NCBI GenBank assembly: GCA_017548365.1
Contig: JAFZAC010000010.1
Span: forward strand, 1-64,000
Direction: 5' to 3'
Source of the DNA: Muribaculaceae bacterium
Lineage (GTDB): Bacteria; Bacteroidota; Bacteroidia; Bacteroidales; Muribaculaceae
Length of the DNA: 64,000 bases
Shown here one piece after another: positions 9,781 through 17,203 of the stretch (the stretch's first letter is position 1; every line of letters starts with the position of its first letter). The translations under genes and the position numbers were made by a program. Below the pieces are notes generated by a model that saw only the letters and a list, made by a program, of their open reading frames with translations, was not told the origin of the DNA and made no database searches.

Positions 9781-10115
9781 GCGGGAGGCGCACGCGACTG
9801 CCAGATGGTAGAGGTGGTAACTGGCAGCATCTGAATGGGACAACAGTCAAGCTCGACTACACGTTGTTGTGTGCTAGCAAGGACCGTGGTTTGAGGCTCA
9901 ATATACTCATTGCTTGACAACTGACATGACAAGCATGGGTGCATGTGATACTGATCGCCAGTAAGGTGTCCCGAATGATGAATGTGATGGGCACACATAT
10001 CACACTCCACACTCGCCACTAAATGTGGCTCATGAATGTGGAACGCATTGACAATCTGCATCGATACTATTATCAATAACAGCAGCCATGATTGGGCTGT
10101 GTGTCGCGGCTTCAT
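9774..10115 (-). CDS. Small exported His/Cys-rich protein, DUF2946-like
   Basis: The ATG at 10113-10115 gives 113 residues; an in-frame ATG 5 codons upstream is also possible. It opens with a basic/hydrophobic signal (MKPRHTAQSWLLLLIIVSMQ). The mature part carries FHIHEPH, CDMCAHHIHHSGH, HMHPCLSC and a CC pair, and ends QSRAPPAI. The CxxC, HxH and terminal RAPP pattern recalls DUF2946-type proteins, often found near copper-linked TonB receptors; that assignment is by eye. It lies directly upstream of the TonB receptor, suggesting a periplasmic metal-binding role. Confidence 0.7.
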   Translation of the reverse strand: MKPRHTAQSWLLLLIIVSMQIVNAFHIHEPHLVASVECDMCAHHIHHSGHLTGDQYHMHPCLSCQLSSNEYIEPQTTVLASTQQRVVELDCCPIQMLPVTTSTIWQSRAPPAI

Positions 10116-10126
10116 CTTTATTGATT

Positions 10127-10135
10127 GCAAAATTA
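10127..10135 (-). promoter_or_regulatory. -7 element for the His/Cys-rich protein and TonB receptor genes
   Basis: TAATTTTGC on the minus strand fits TAnnTTTGC and lies about 11 nt before the preferred start codon. No convincing TTTG is seen at -33. Confidence 0.45.
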
Positions 10136-10183
10136 GATATTATTGATGTTATAGAGTGTTTTGTTATTGAAAATAAAGTTAAA

Positions 10184-10218
10184 TTGCTTAAATATACAAA
10201 TAATTTGCATATCTTTGC
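10184..10218 (+). promoter_or_regulatory. Candidate trpB2 promoter
   Basis: TATCTTTGC (10210-10218) is a good -7 box. A TTG (10184-10186) lies 23 nt upstream, somewhat further than the usual 19-20. The predicted transcript has a leader of about 30 nt before the ATG at 10254. Confidence 0.5.
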
Positions 10219-10253
10219 ATCGATATTCAAATATTAGGAATAAATATACATTC

Positions 10254-11618
10254 ATGGAATCAAAAAAGTTTTTATTGCAAGAAAATGATATACCACAATC
10301 ATGGTATAACATTATCCCTGACATGGCCAACAAGCCATTACCATTAATTCACCCAGCAACTAAAGAACCGCTCAAACCTGAAGATTTGTATCCCATCTTC
10401 TCAAAGGCAGCTTCGGAGCAAGAGCTTAACACCACCGATCGATGGATTGAAATCCCCGAAGAGGTGAGGGAGATGTACCGCATTTGGCGACCTACGCCAT
10501 TGGTAAGAGCTACTGGACTGGAAAAACTTCTCGACACACCAGCACACATATATTTCAAAAATGAAAGCGTTAGCCCAGTGGGCTCTCACAAACTCAACTC
10601 GGCGATTGCCCAGGCTTACTACTGTAAACAGGAAGGGGTGACAAATATCACCACCGAGACCGGAGCAGGACAGTGGGGTGCTGCGCTATCACTGGCAGCC
10701 AAGCACTTTGGATTGGAACTTGCGGTCTACATGGTGAAGATTTCTTTTAATCAGAAACCCTACCGTCGTTCAATAATGCAGACCTATGGTGCTGAGGTGA
10801 TTTCTTCGCCGAGTATGTCAACAAAAGCAGGTCGTAAAATTATAACCGACAATCCAAATTATCAAGGTTCGCTGGGAACAGCAATCAGTGAGGCCGTGGA
10901 ATTAGCTTTAAGCACTCCTAACTGCAAGTATGTGCTTGGCTCGGTGCTCAACCATGTGGCATTGCATCAAACGGTGATTGGTCTAGAGGCCGAGAAACAG
11001 ATGGAAATGGCTGGTGAGTATCCCGATGTTGTTGTTGCCTGCTTTGGTGGTGGCAGTAACTTCTCGGGTTTGGCATTTCCGTTCCTCAGGCACAAACTCA
11101 ACGGCGAGCGCACCGAGACACGTTTCGTGGCTGCTGAGCCTGCATCTTGCCCCAAACTTACTCGAGGCATTTTCCAGTATGACTTTGGTGATGAGGCAGG
11201 CTATACTCCGCTTATCCCTATGTTCACCCTTGGTCACAATTTCCGTCCAGCCAACATCCATGCTGGTGGTCTGCGTTATCATGGTGGTGGAGCTATTATT
11301 AGCCAGCTCAAGCATGATGAAATTATCGAGGCCGTTGATCTGCAGCAGCTCGACACCTTCAAAGCGGCTACAATTTTTGCCCGCAGCGAGGGCATAATTC
11401 CTGCTCCTGAGTCGTCTCATGCCATTGCTGCCACAATCAATGAGGCACTCAAATGCAAGATTAGTGGCGAAAGCAAGACTATTTTGTTCAATCTCTCGGG
11501 TCATGGATTAATTGACATGACGGCATATGATCGTTATTTTGCCAACGACCTTACAAATTATGAGGTCACTGCAGAGGACATTGCTCAATTCACCAAGGAT
11601 TTAGAAAAGATTTTATAA
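10254..11618 (+). CDS. trpB: Tryptophan synthase beta chain, TrpB2 type
   Basis: A 454-residue PLP enzyme condensing L-serine with indole to give tryptophan. The PLP lysine is K113 in the GSHKLNSA motif, and the glycine-rich phosphate loop is CFGGGSNFSG. The longer N-terminus (PDMANKPLPL...) and overall length mark it as TrpB2, which diverges from the TrpA-partnered TrpB1. No trpA or other trp gene is adjacent. The frame extends upstream to 10161, but the ATG at 10254 follows the promoter and gives the family start MESKKFLLQENDIPQSWYN. It may salvage indole. Confidence 0.93.
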   Translation: MESKKFLLQENDIPQSWYNIIPDMANKPLPLIHPATKEPLKPEDLYPIFSKAASEQELNTTDRWIEIPEEVREMYRIWRPTPLVRATGLEKLLDTPAHIYFKNESVSPVGSHKLNSAIAQAYYCKQEGVTNITTETGAGQWGAALSLAAKHFGLELAVYMVKISFNQKPYRRSIMQTYGAEVISSPSMSTKAGRKIITDNPNYQGSLGTAISEAVELALSTPNCKYVLGSVLNHVALHQTVIGLEAEKQMEMAGEYPDVVVACFGGGSNFSGLAFPFLRHKLNGERTETRFVAAEPASCPKLTRGIFQYDFGDEAGYTPLIPMFTLGHNFRPANIHAGGLRYHGGGAIISQLKHDEIIEAVDLQQLDTFKAATIFARSEGIIPAPESSHAIAATINEALKCKISGESKTILFNLSGHGLIDMTAYDRYFANDLTNYEVTAEDIAQFTKDLEKIL

Positions 11619-11636
11619 AGAAAAGATTTGTTTAAT

Positions 11637-11676
11637 AAGTCAGCTGACCTTGATTTGGTTGGCTGGCTTGTTTTTT
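11637..11676 (+). terminator. Terminator after trpB2
   Basis: AAGTCAGC (11637-11644) pairs with GCTGGCTT (11662-11669) with one G-U, extended inwards by wobble pairs, and is followed by a T6 run (11671-11676). It lies about 20 nt past the trpB2 stop. Confidence 0.75.
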
Positions 11677-11776
11677 ATGTTTGTGACTATAAAAAAAACT
11701 AAGCAATAAAAATTGTTAAATTGGTTAATGATATTTAAATAGTGTGGTTTTAGAGGACTTTTGGCATGTGATAGTT

Positions 11777-11808
11777 TTTGCTATTTATATAATATGTTGT
11801 ACCTTTGC
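11777..11808 (+). promoter_or_regulatory. Promoter of the rplM-rpsI(-rpsB-tsf) operon
   Basis: TTTG (11777-11780), 19 nt, TACCTTTGC (11800-11808): an exact Bacteroidota primary-sigma promoter. Transcription should begin near 11815, leaving a leader of roughly 105 nt before rplM. The leader has a short hairpin, ATGACA (11851-11856) with TGTCAT (11865-11870), which could belong to an autoregulatory ribosomal-protein leader. The rest of the 300-bp gap is AT-rich with no other clear element. Confidence 0.85.
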
Positions 11809-11918
11809 ACGCCGATTATATCCAAGATAATTTCGACAGTGTGCCAGAGTATGACATTTGGCCGTGTCATCGTGTGTGCTGTTGAAGATTTAATTAATTT
11901 TTAATCAGGATTTTAAAA

Positions 11919-12398
11919 GTGAACACTTTAAGTTACAAGACCGTGTCTATCCGCAAGGAAGACGTACAGAAAGAATGGGTAGTAGTTGATGCTACCGATC
12001 AGGTACTGGGTCGCTTGTGCGCAAAAGTAGCGAAAATCTTGCGCGGAAAGTATAAACCCAGTTTCACTCCACACGTAGATTGTGGTGACAATGTTATTAT
12101 CATCAACGCCGATAAGGTTAAGCTCACTGGTAATAAGTGGGACGACCGCACCTATGTTAGCTACACAGGCTATCCCGGTGGTCAGCGTTATGCAACCCCT
12201 GCCATACTGCAGAAGAAGTCGGAGAACAAGCACATCAAGGCTGGTAAGCACCCCTTGTTCCTCCACGTGATTAAGGGCATGCTCCCAAAGAATAAGCTTG
12301 GTGCGAAGATTCTGAACAACGTGTATATCTACAACGGTCCAGAACATCCCCACGAGGCTCAGCAACCCAAGGTAATTGATATCAATAAACTTAAATAA
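11919..12398 (+). CDS. rplM: 50S ribosomal protein L13
   Basis: A 159-residue protein with the Bacteroidota L13 start NTLSYKTVSIRKEDV and conserved blocks VVDATDQVLGRLCAKVAKIL, SFTPHVDCGDNVIIINADKV, SYTGYPGG and GMLPKNKLG. It is an early-assembly 23S rRNA-binding protein of the large subunit. The start codon is GTG at 11919; no in-frame ATG is available upstream in the leader. It is 11 nt ahead of rpsI and the first gene of the operon. Confidence 0.97.
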   Translation: MNTLSYKTVSIRKEDVQKEWVVVDATDQVLGRLCAKVAKILRGKYKPSFTPHVDCGDNVIIINADKVKLTGNKWDDRTYVSYTGYPGGQRYATPAILQKKSENKHIKAGKHPLFLHVIKGMLPKNKLGAKILNNVYIYNGPEHPHEAQQPKVIDINKLK

Positions 12399-12409
12399 TA
12401 ATTGGAAGT

Positions 12410-12796
12410 ATGGAACAAATCAATGCAGTAGGTCGTCGTAAAGCAGCTATCGCACGTGTATACGTGAGCGAAGGCAATGGCGAAATCACAATCAACAAGC
12501 GTACACTTGAAGAATATTTTCCATCTCCAATTCTTCAATTCATTGTTAAGCAACCATTGAACACCCTTGAGGTAGCCGATAAGTATAACATTAAGGTTAA
12601 CTTGATTGGTGGTGGTTACAAGGGACAGGCCGAGGCTCTGCGTCTTGCTATCGCCCGCGCACTGGTTAAGATCAATGCCGAGGACAAGAGCGCACTCCGC
12701 AAAGAAGGCTTCATGACTCGCGACCCACGTGCCGTAGAGCGCAAGAAACCAGGTCAGCCCAAGGCCCGCAAGCGTTTCCAGTTCAGCAAGCGTTAA
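12410..12796 (+). CDS. rpsI: 30S ribosomal protein S9
   Basis: A 128-residue protein with the usual S9 features: GRRKAAIARVYV near the N-terminus, the GGGYKGQAEALRLAIARAL block, and the basic C-terminal tail RKKPGQPKARKRFQFSKR, whose last residues reach the ribosomal P-site tRNA. It follows rplM by 11 nt, the standard L13-S9 pairing. Confidence 0.98.
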   Translation: MEQINAVGRRKAAIARVYVSEGNGEITINKRTLEEYFPSPILQFIVKQPLNTLEVADKYNIKVNLIGGGYKGQAEALRLAIARALVKINAEDKSALRKEGFMTRDPRAVERKKPGQPKARKRFQFSKR

Positions 12797-12867
12797 TATT
12801 TTATTTACCGCTTTCTTCTGGACTCGTTTCAAAACAGAGTTTAGTATCCAAATTGCATAGACTCACT

Positions 12868-12919
12868 TGCCAAGCGGCATGAATTAGACACATTATTTAT
12901 ATAATATAGTCCGCTGGCA
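12868..12919 (+). promoter_or_regulatory. Possible structured leader ahead of rpsB
   Basis: In the 177-nt gap between rpsI and rpsB, TGCCAaGCGG (12868-12877) can pair with CCGCTGGCA (12911-12919) with one bulged A. No promoter of the local consensus is seen in this gap, so rpsB is probably read through from rplM-rpsI and this may be a regulatory or processing structure. Confidence 0.35.
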
Positions 12920-12973
12920 TGGCTACTATGTGATTGATTAAGTTGAAAGTAAACAAAAACAAAATTATTTAAA

Positions 12974-13966
12974 ATGCAAACACCAAATTTTGACCAACTG
13001 CTCGACGCTACTTGTCACTTTGGTCACCTCAAACGCAAGTGGAATCCCGCTATGGCTCCTTACATTTTCATGGAGCGTAATGGCATTCACATTATCGATC
13101 TTTACAAAACTCAGGCTAAGCTTGAAGAAGCTGCCGTTGCTCTCAAGAACATTGCTAAGGAAGGTAAGAAAGTTCTCTTTGTTGCCACCAAGAAGCAAGC
13201 AAAACAAGTGGTATGTGACCGCGCTACTTCGGTAGGCATGCCTTACGTTATTGAGCGCTGGCCAGGCGGTATGCTGACCAACTTCCCCACCATTCGCAAG
13301 GCTGTGAAGAAGATGGCTGCCATCGATAAGATGTCGACCGACGGCACATTTGACAATATGTCAAAGCGTGAGCGCCTTCAGATCACTCGCCAGCGTGCGA
13401 AGCTTGAGAAGAACCTTGGTTCTATCGCCGACCTTAACCGTCTGCCATCGGCCCTTTTCGTTGTTGACGTACTCAAGGAGCACATTGCTGTTGCTGAGGC
13501 TAATCGTCTGGGTATTCCTGTATTTGGTATCGTTGACACCAATAGCAACCCCGACAACGTTGACTTTGTAATCCCCGCCAATGATGACGCTTCTAAGTCA
13601 ATTGACATCATCTTGAATACCGTTTGCGAGGCCATTAAAGAGGGTCTTGAGGAGCGCAAGATTGAGAAGATTGACAACAAGGACGAAGCTGCCGAGGGTG
13701 AGGCTGAGGCTAAGCCCCGTCGTGCTCGCGTTCGTCGTAGTCGCGTAGCCGAGGAGAATAAGGAAGAAGCTGCTCCTGCCGAGGAGGTAAAAACTGAGGA
13801 GCCCAAGGCTGAGGAGCCCAAGGCTGAGGAACCCAAGGCTGAGGAACCCAAGGCTGAGGAACCCAAGGCTGAGGAACCCAAGGCTGAGGAACCCAAGGCT
13901 GAGGAACCCAAGGCTGAGGAACCCAAAGTAGAGGAGCCTAAAGCTGAGGAACCCAAGGCTGAGTAA
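12974..13966 (+). CDS. rpsB: 30S ribosomal protein S2 with acidic EEPKA-repeat tail
   Basis: The first ~230 residues are normal S2 (FDQLLDATCHFGHLKRKWNP, FVATKKQAKQVV, RWPGGMLTNF, NPDNVDFVIPANDDASKSI). At 330 residues it is clearly longer than the usual 230-280. After a basic patch (PRRARVRRSRV) the tail consists of 11 tandem EEPKA-type pentapeptides, one with V, encoded by 15-bp repeats at 13796-13960. The tail is acidic and proline-rich and should be disordered. S2 is a late-assembling small-subunit protein. It lies upstream of tsf in the standard order. Confidence 0.96.
   Translation: MQTPNFDQLLDATCHFGHLKRKWNPAMAPYIFMERNGIHIIDLYKTQAKLEEAAVALKNIAKEGKKVLFVATKKQAKQVVCDRATSVGMPYVIERWPGGMLTNFPTIRKAVKKMAAIDKMSTDGTFDNMSKRERLQITRQRAKLEKNLGSIADLNRLPSALFVVDVLKEHIAVAEANRLGIPVFGIVDTNSNPDNVDFVIPANDDASKSIDIILNTVCEAIKEGLEERKIEKIDNKDEAAEGEAEAKPRRARVRRSRVAEENKEEAAPAEEVKTEEPKAEEPKAEEPKAEEPKAEEPKAEEPKAEEPKAEEPKAEEPKVEEPKAEEPKAE
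13796..13960 (+). repeat. 11-copy 15-bp tandem repeat inside rpsB
   Basis: The unit GAGGARCCCAAGGCT repeats in frame without interruption and encodes Glu-Glu-Pro-Lys-Ala. Most copies are near-identical; the ninth encodes Val instead of Ala and uses different synonymous bases. Such near-identity suggests recent copy-number change by slippage. Confidence 0.95.
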
Positions 13967-14016
13967 TCGTCAAATCTTAATTAATAATATTTTTTAAACA
14001 CTTATAGAAAACAATT

Positions 14017-15012
14017 ATGGCTGTTTCTATTAATGACATAAAGAAATTGCGCGAGATTACCAACGCTGGTATGGTAGACTGCAAGAAGGCTCTCATCGAG
14101 GCCGAGAATGATATGGACAAGGCTGTGGAGATTATCCGCAAACGTGGTCAGGCTATCGCTGCAAAGCGTGGCGATCGCACTGCTGCCGAAGGTATTGCCA
14201 AGTGCAAAGTTGAAGGTAACTTTGGTGCTATTGTAGCACTCAAGTGTGAGACTGAGCCTGTGGCTGGTACCGAGAAATTTGTCACTCTCGCAAACCGTAT
14301 CCTCGACGAGGCTGTTGCTGCTAAGGTTCAGAACCTTGACGAGCTCAAGAACTTTACTTTTGATGGTGCTACTGTTGCTGAGCACATCACTGCTCTGAGT
14401 GGTATCACTGGCGAGAAGATGGAGCTTGGTGCATATGAGTGTCTTGAGGCTGCTGGTATTGCTGGCTACAATCACTTCAACAAGAAGCTCTCGACTCTGG
14501 TTGCTTTCAACGAGCCCGTGAGCGAGGAGATTGGCAAGGCTGTTGCTATGCAGGTTGCTGCTATGCGTCCTGCTGCAGCTAACCGCACTCAGATTCCTCA
14601 GAACGTTATCGACGAGGAGACAAGCATCGCCATCGAGAAGACCAAGGCAGAGCAAGTTCAGAAGGCTGTTGAGAATGCTTTGAAGAAAGCTGGTTTCAAT
14701 CCTTACTATTGCGCTACCGAGGAGCATCAGGACGAGGCTGTTCGCAAGGGATATATGACTCCCGAGCAGGTTGAAGATGCTAAGAAGCTTATGGCGGACA
14801 CCGCCGATGCCAAGCTTAAGAGCATGCCTAAGCAGATGATCCAGAACATCGTTAAGGGTCGCATGGAGAAGTTCTACAAAGAGAACATTCTCATGGAGCA
14901 GGAGTATGAGGCAAGCGAGGAGAAGGGCATGACAATTGCTATGTTCCTCGATAAGGCTCAGAAGGGTCTCATTGCTACCGATCTCAAGCGAGTTAATCTG
15001 AATGCCGATTAA
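14017..15012 (+). CDS. tsf: Elongation factor Ts
   Basis: The 331-residue protein is the nucleotide-exchange factor for EF-Tu. It starts with a UBA-like domain (VSINDIKKLREITNAGMVDC KKAL region) and contains the EF-Tu-contact block near RTAAEGIAKC. The dimerisation core follows, with MAMQVAAM-type sequence (AVAMQVAAMRP). It is longer than E. coli Ts because of a helical insertion, which is usual in Bacteroidota. It is 50 nt behind rpsB. Confidence 0.97.
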   Translation: MAVSINDIKKLREITNAGMVDCKKALIEAENDMDKAVEIIRKRGQAIAAKRGDRTAAEGIAKCKVEGNFGAIVALKCETEPVAGTEKFVTLANRILDEAVAAKVQNLDELKNFTFDGATVAEHITALSGITGEKMELGAYECLEAAGIAGYNHFNKKLSTLVAFNEPVSEEIGKAVAMQVAAMRPAAANRTQIPQNVIDEETSIAIEKTKAEQVQKAVENALKKAGFNPYYCATEEHQDEAVRKGYMTPEQVEDAKKLMADTADAKLKSMPKQMIQNIVKGRMEKFYKENILMEQEYEASEEKGMTIAMFLDKAQKGLIATDLKRVNLNAD

Positions 15013-15050
15013 AAATATTAAATAAGGTTAGTAGATTAATAAATTGTAGT

Positions 15051-15090
15051 AGAGGGAAATCCATTATGGAATTTCCCTCTCTACTTTTTA
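15051..15090. terminator. Bidirectional terminator between tsf and coaE
   Basis: AGAGGGAAAT plus CC (15051-15062) pairs with GG plus ATTTCCCTCT (15068-15080) with one bulged A, followed by CTACTTTTTA. It lies between the convergent tsf and coaE genes. Confidence 0.75.
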
Positions 15091-15121
15091 TGTGTGGTTA
15101 TTAAGCCTAACGGCAATAATC

Positions 15122-15712
15122 TCAGGCTTTAGCCGACTGGATAGCTTTCATTACTTGCGGTAGTATGGGTGTGGTTCCATCATTTATTATCTCAATAATG
15201 ACAGTTCCGTTAATATCCAATATTTCCTTTTGAGTTTTTATGCGCTCAATTACTTTGTCGCGTGTTGTGGCATTGCGCTTGATGACTCGCTCGATGCGTG
15301 TTTCGACTGGCGCTGTAATATTCCACACTTGTTCAACCATAGAATCAATGCCTCCTTCTTGAAGCAGAGCAGTTTCGACAAACACAGGCAATACTTCTTG
15401 TTGTGCAGCCCATTTCATTATGTCGCCTCTCACTACTGGATGAACAGTGTTGTTTACATATTGCAAAGCTTCTTTGTCGTTAAAGATAATGTTACTTAGC
15501 AGTGCTTTGTTGATGGTGTCGTTAATATAAATATCTTGTCCAAATTTAGATATCAAGGCATTCTTGATGGCAGGAGAGGTAGTCATTAGTTCCTTTGCCC
15601 TCTGGTCGCAGTCATATACAGCATAGCCTGCAGCACGAACTATTGCTGCCACCACACTTTTGCCGGCTCCAATGCCTCCAGTGATGGCTATGAGTCTTGG
15701 GATTTGTTTCAT
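15122..15712 (-). CDS. coaE: Dephospho-CoA kinase
   Basis: A 196-residue P-loop kinase that phosphorylates the 3'-OH of dephospho-CoA, the last step of CoA synthesis. The Walker A loop is GGIGAGKS near the N-terminus, and later blocks include YDCDQRAKEL and VFVETALLQEGG. The open frame extends upstream into ybbR, but the ATG at 15710-15712 gives the canonical start (MKQIPRLIAITGGIGAGKS) and a 4-nt gap from ybbR. It is the last gene of the nusB-yajC-ybbR-coaE operon. Confidence 0.93.
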   Translation of the reverse strand: MKQIPRLIAITGGIGAGKSVVAAIVRAAGYAVYDCDQRAKELMTTSPAIKNALISKFGQDIYINDTINKALLSNIIFNDKEALQYVNNTVHPVVRGDIMKWAAQQEVLPVFVETALLQEGGIDSMVEQVWNITAPVETRIERVIKRNATTRDKVIERIKTQKEILDINGTVIIEIINDGTTPILPQVMKAIQSAKA

Positions 15713-15716
15713 GCTA

Positions 15717-16703
15717 TTAATATCGTTCGATAACGTAGTTGACGCTGTCCACACTGAGCATTGGGTCAGAATATGCCCCTGAGATCTCGCCAACCTTGAT
15801 CTTCACTTTGTTGGTTGAAAGGTCGATGTCGTTATAGTCAACAACGACAGTAAGGTTGATGGGTTCTTTGTACTTGCTTTGTGGCAGAAGGTAGCTCACG
15901 TTTATTGAAGGCGGGAAAGTGAGTAAGTTAATTCCTTCGGGTTGATTTCTAACCGAGATGGGAACTACTTGCTCTTTTTTGATGAGCGGTTCGACAGGGA
16001 CGGTAATTTTAACCCTATCGGGGATGATTCGTACGTCCTTTATGGGTTTCAGCCTCACTGTTTTAATGTAGGTCTTAGTAAGGTTGTCAACCTCTACCGA
16101 TAGAATGTCGACTTCGGTAATTTCATTCAGTGAATTTCGGTCTAAAGCATAAACCATTACCGAATCGGGCTCGGTTGTCACCATGTCGGGGTTTATGACA
16201 AATTGCTTGTCGGGTACAAAATTAGTGAGGTTGTCCTCCCAGTTGACAGGAACTTTCTTTCCTGTAATAGTAGTGTATTTTACATTAATTGACTCAGGAT
16301 TGATTTTAATGATATTAGCTTCACGGTTTACTGACTGACGCACTTCGTTGATTAACTGCTGCGGCGTAACAACAAGAGTTTTTGTTTTCTCATCGGAGTA
16401 AGCGTCAAACTCAATCTCGATGTGGGGTGTAGACTTAAAAAACGATTTAAGGAAAGATAGTCCACGGTCTTTAATTGTCACGGAGATAGTAGTTGGCATC
16501 TCTTGGATAAATGTTACATTGGCTGGTTTCTGAGTGGTGTTAACGTTGATAATGATATCGTGTGTCATGTTGTTATTAAACGCCAAAAGCACCCAGAATC
16601 CCGCAGCCATGCACACGAAGAAAAGGAACAATGCGGTTTCCTTGCTCGAGAATGTGCGTAGCTTTCTCCACAATTTCTTGGATTTCTCTTTAATCCTGCC
16701 CAT
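15717..16703 (-). CDS. YbbR-like domain protein
   Basis: A 328-residue protein with one N-terminal transmembrane helix (ALFLFFVCMAAGFWVLLAF) and a long extracytoplasmic part made of repeated beta-rich YbbR-like units of roughly 80 residues. In Firmicutes the homologue CdaR regulates the c-di-AMP synthase CdaA. In Bacteroidota the gene is linked to nusB-yajC-coaE as here, and its role is not settled. No diadenylate cyclase gene is present in this window. Confidence 0.85.
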   Translation of the reverse strand: MGRIKEKSKKLWRKLRTFSSKETALFLFFVCMAAGFWVLLAFNNNMTHDIIINVNTTQKPANVTFIQEMPTTISVTIKDRGLSFLKSFFKSTPHIEIEFDAYSDEKTKTLVVTPQQLINEVRQSVNREANIIKINPESINVKYTTITGKKVPVNWEDNLTNFVPDKQFVINPDMVTTEPDSVMVYALDRNSLNEITEVDILSVEVDNLTKTYIKTVRLKPIKDVRIIPDRVKITVPVEPLIKKEQVVPISVRNQPEGINLLTFPPSINVSYLLPQSKYKEPINLTVVVDYNDIDLSTNKVKIKVGEISGAYSDPMLSVDSVNYVIERY

Positions 16704-16731
16704 GACAATTGAGAGGAGATTAGATATTGTG

Positions 16732-16789
16732 GAGCAGTAGACCTTTAAACCTTAATATAGGTCATTAGGCTTAAAATGCTCTACTGCTC
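16732..16789 (-). promoter_or_regulatory. Intercistronic stem-loop between yajC and ybbR
   Basis: Arms GAGCAGTAGA (16732-16741) and TCTACTGCTC (16780-16789) are perfectly complementary over 10 bp with a 38-nt loop. No T run follows on the minus strand, so RNA processing, stability or partial attenuation is more likely than full termination. Confidence 0.45.
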
Positions 16790-16812
16790 ACACATGTGTT
16801 GTGAAAATATTA

Positions 16813-17172
16813 TCAGTTGATACTGTTCTTGATGTTGGATCCCGATTCTACGGCATCATTTGCCGAAGGGTAAACCATAGATTTGTCGATGGTTATTTTT
16901 ACGTTGTCATCGATTTGGAGGATAATAACGTTGTCCTTGATTTCTTTTATTTTGCCATGAATGCCTCCAGCTGTCGTTACTTTGTCACCTTTTTGCATTG
17001 CGTCGCGGAATTTTCTAATTTCCTTCTGCTTCTTATTCTGTGGACGAATCATGAAGAAGTAGAAAATGGCGACAAGAGCCACAATCATCAGGATTGACAT
17101 CATGCCGCTACCTTGACCAGCAGCAGCGCCGGCAGCAGCGCCGGCAGCTTGTAATAAAATTGAGTTTAACAT
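16813..17172 (-). CDS. yajC: Preprotein translocase subunit YajC
   Basis: A 119-residue inner-membrane protein. An Ala/Gly-rich N-terminus (QAAGAAAGAAAGQGSG) precedes the single transmembrane helix MMSILMIVALVAIFYFFMIR and the conserved PQNKKQKEIRKFRDAMQKGD and VTTAGGIHGKI segments. YajC associates with SecDF at the Sec translocon. Its place between nusB and ybbR is the usual Bacteroidota order. Confidence 0.95.
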   Translation of the reverse strand: MLNSILLQAAGAAAGAAAGQGSGMMSILMIVALVAIFYFFMIRPQNKKQKEIRKFRDAMQKGDKVTTAGGIHGKIKEIKDNVIILQIDDNVKITIDKSMVYPSANDAVESGSNIKNSIN

Positions 17173-17203
17173 AGTCGTGATGTGTTATTTTGTTAATAAA
17201 AAA

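Noticed and set aside
13378..13956. 192-codon open frame on the minus strand with Gly-Ser-Ser-Ala-Leu repeats
   Set aside because: It is the antisense of the rpsB EEPKA repeat; it has no start signal or promoter and the plus-strand S2 gene is certain.
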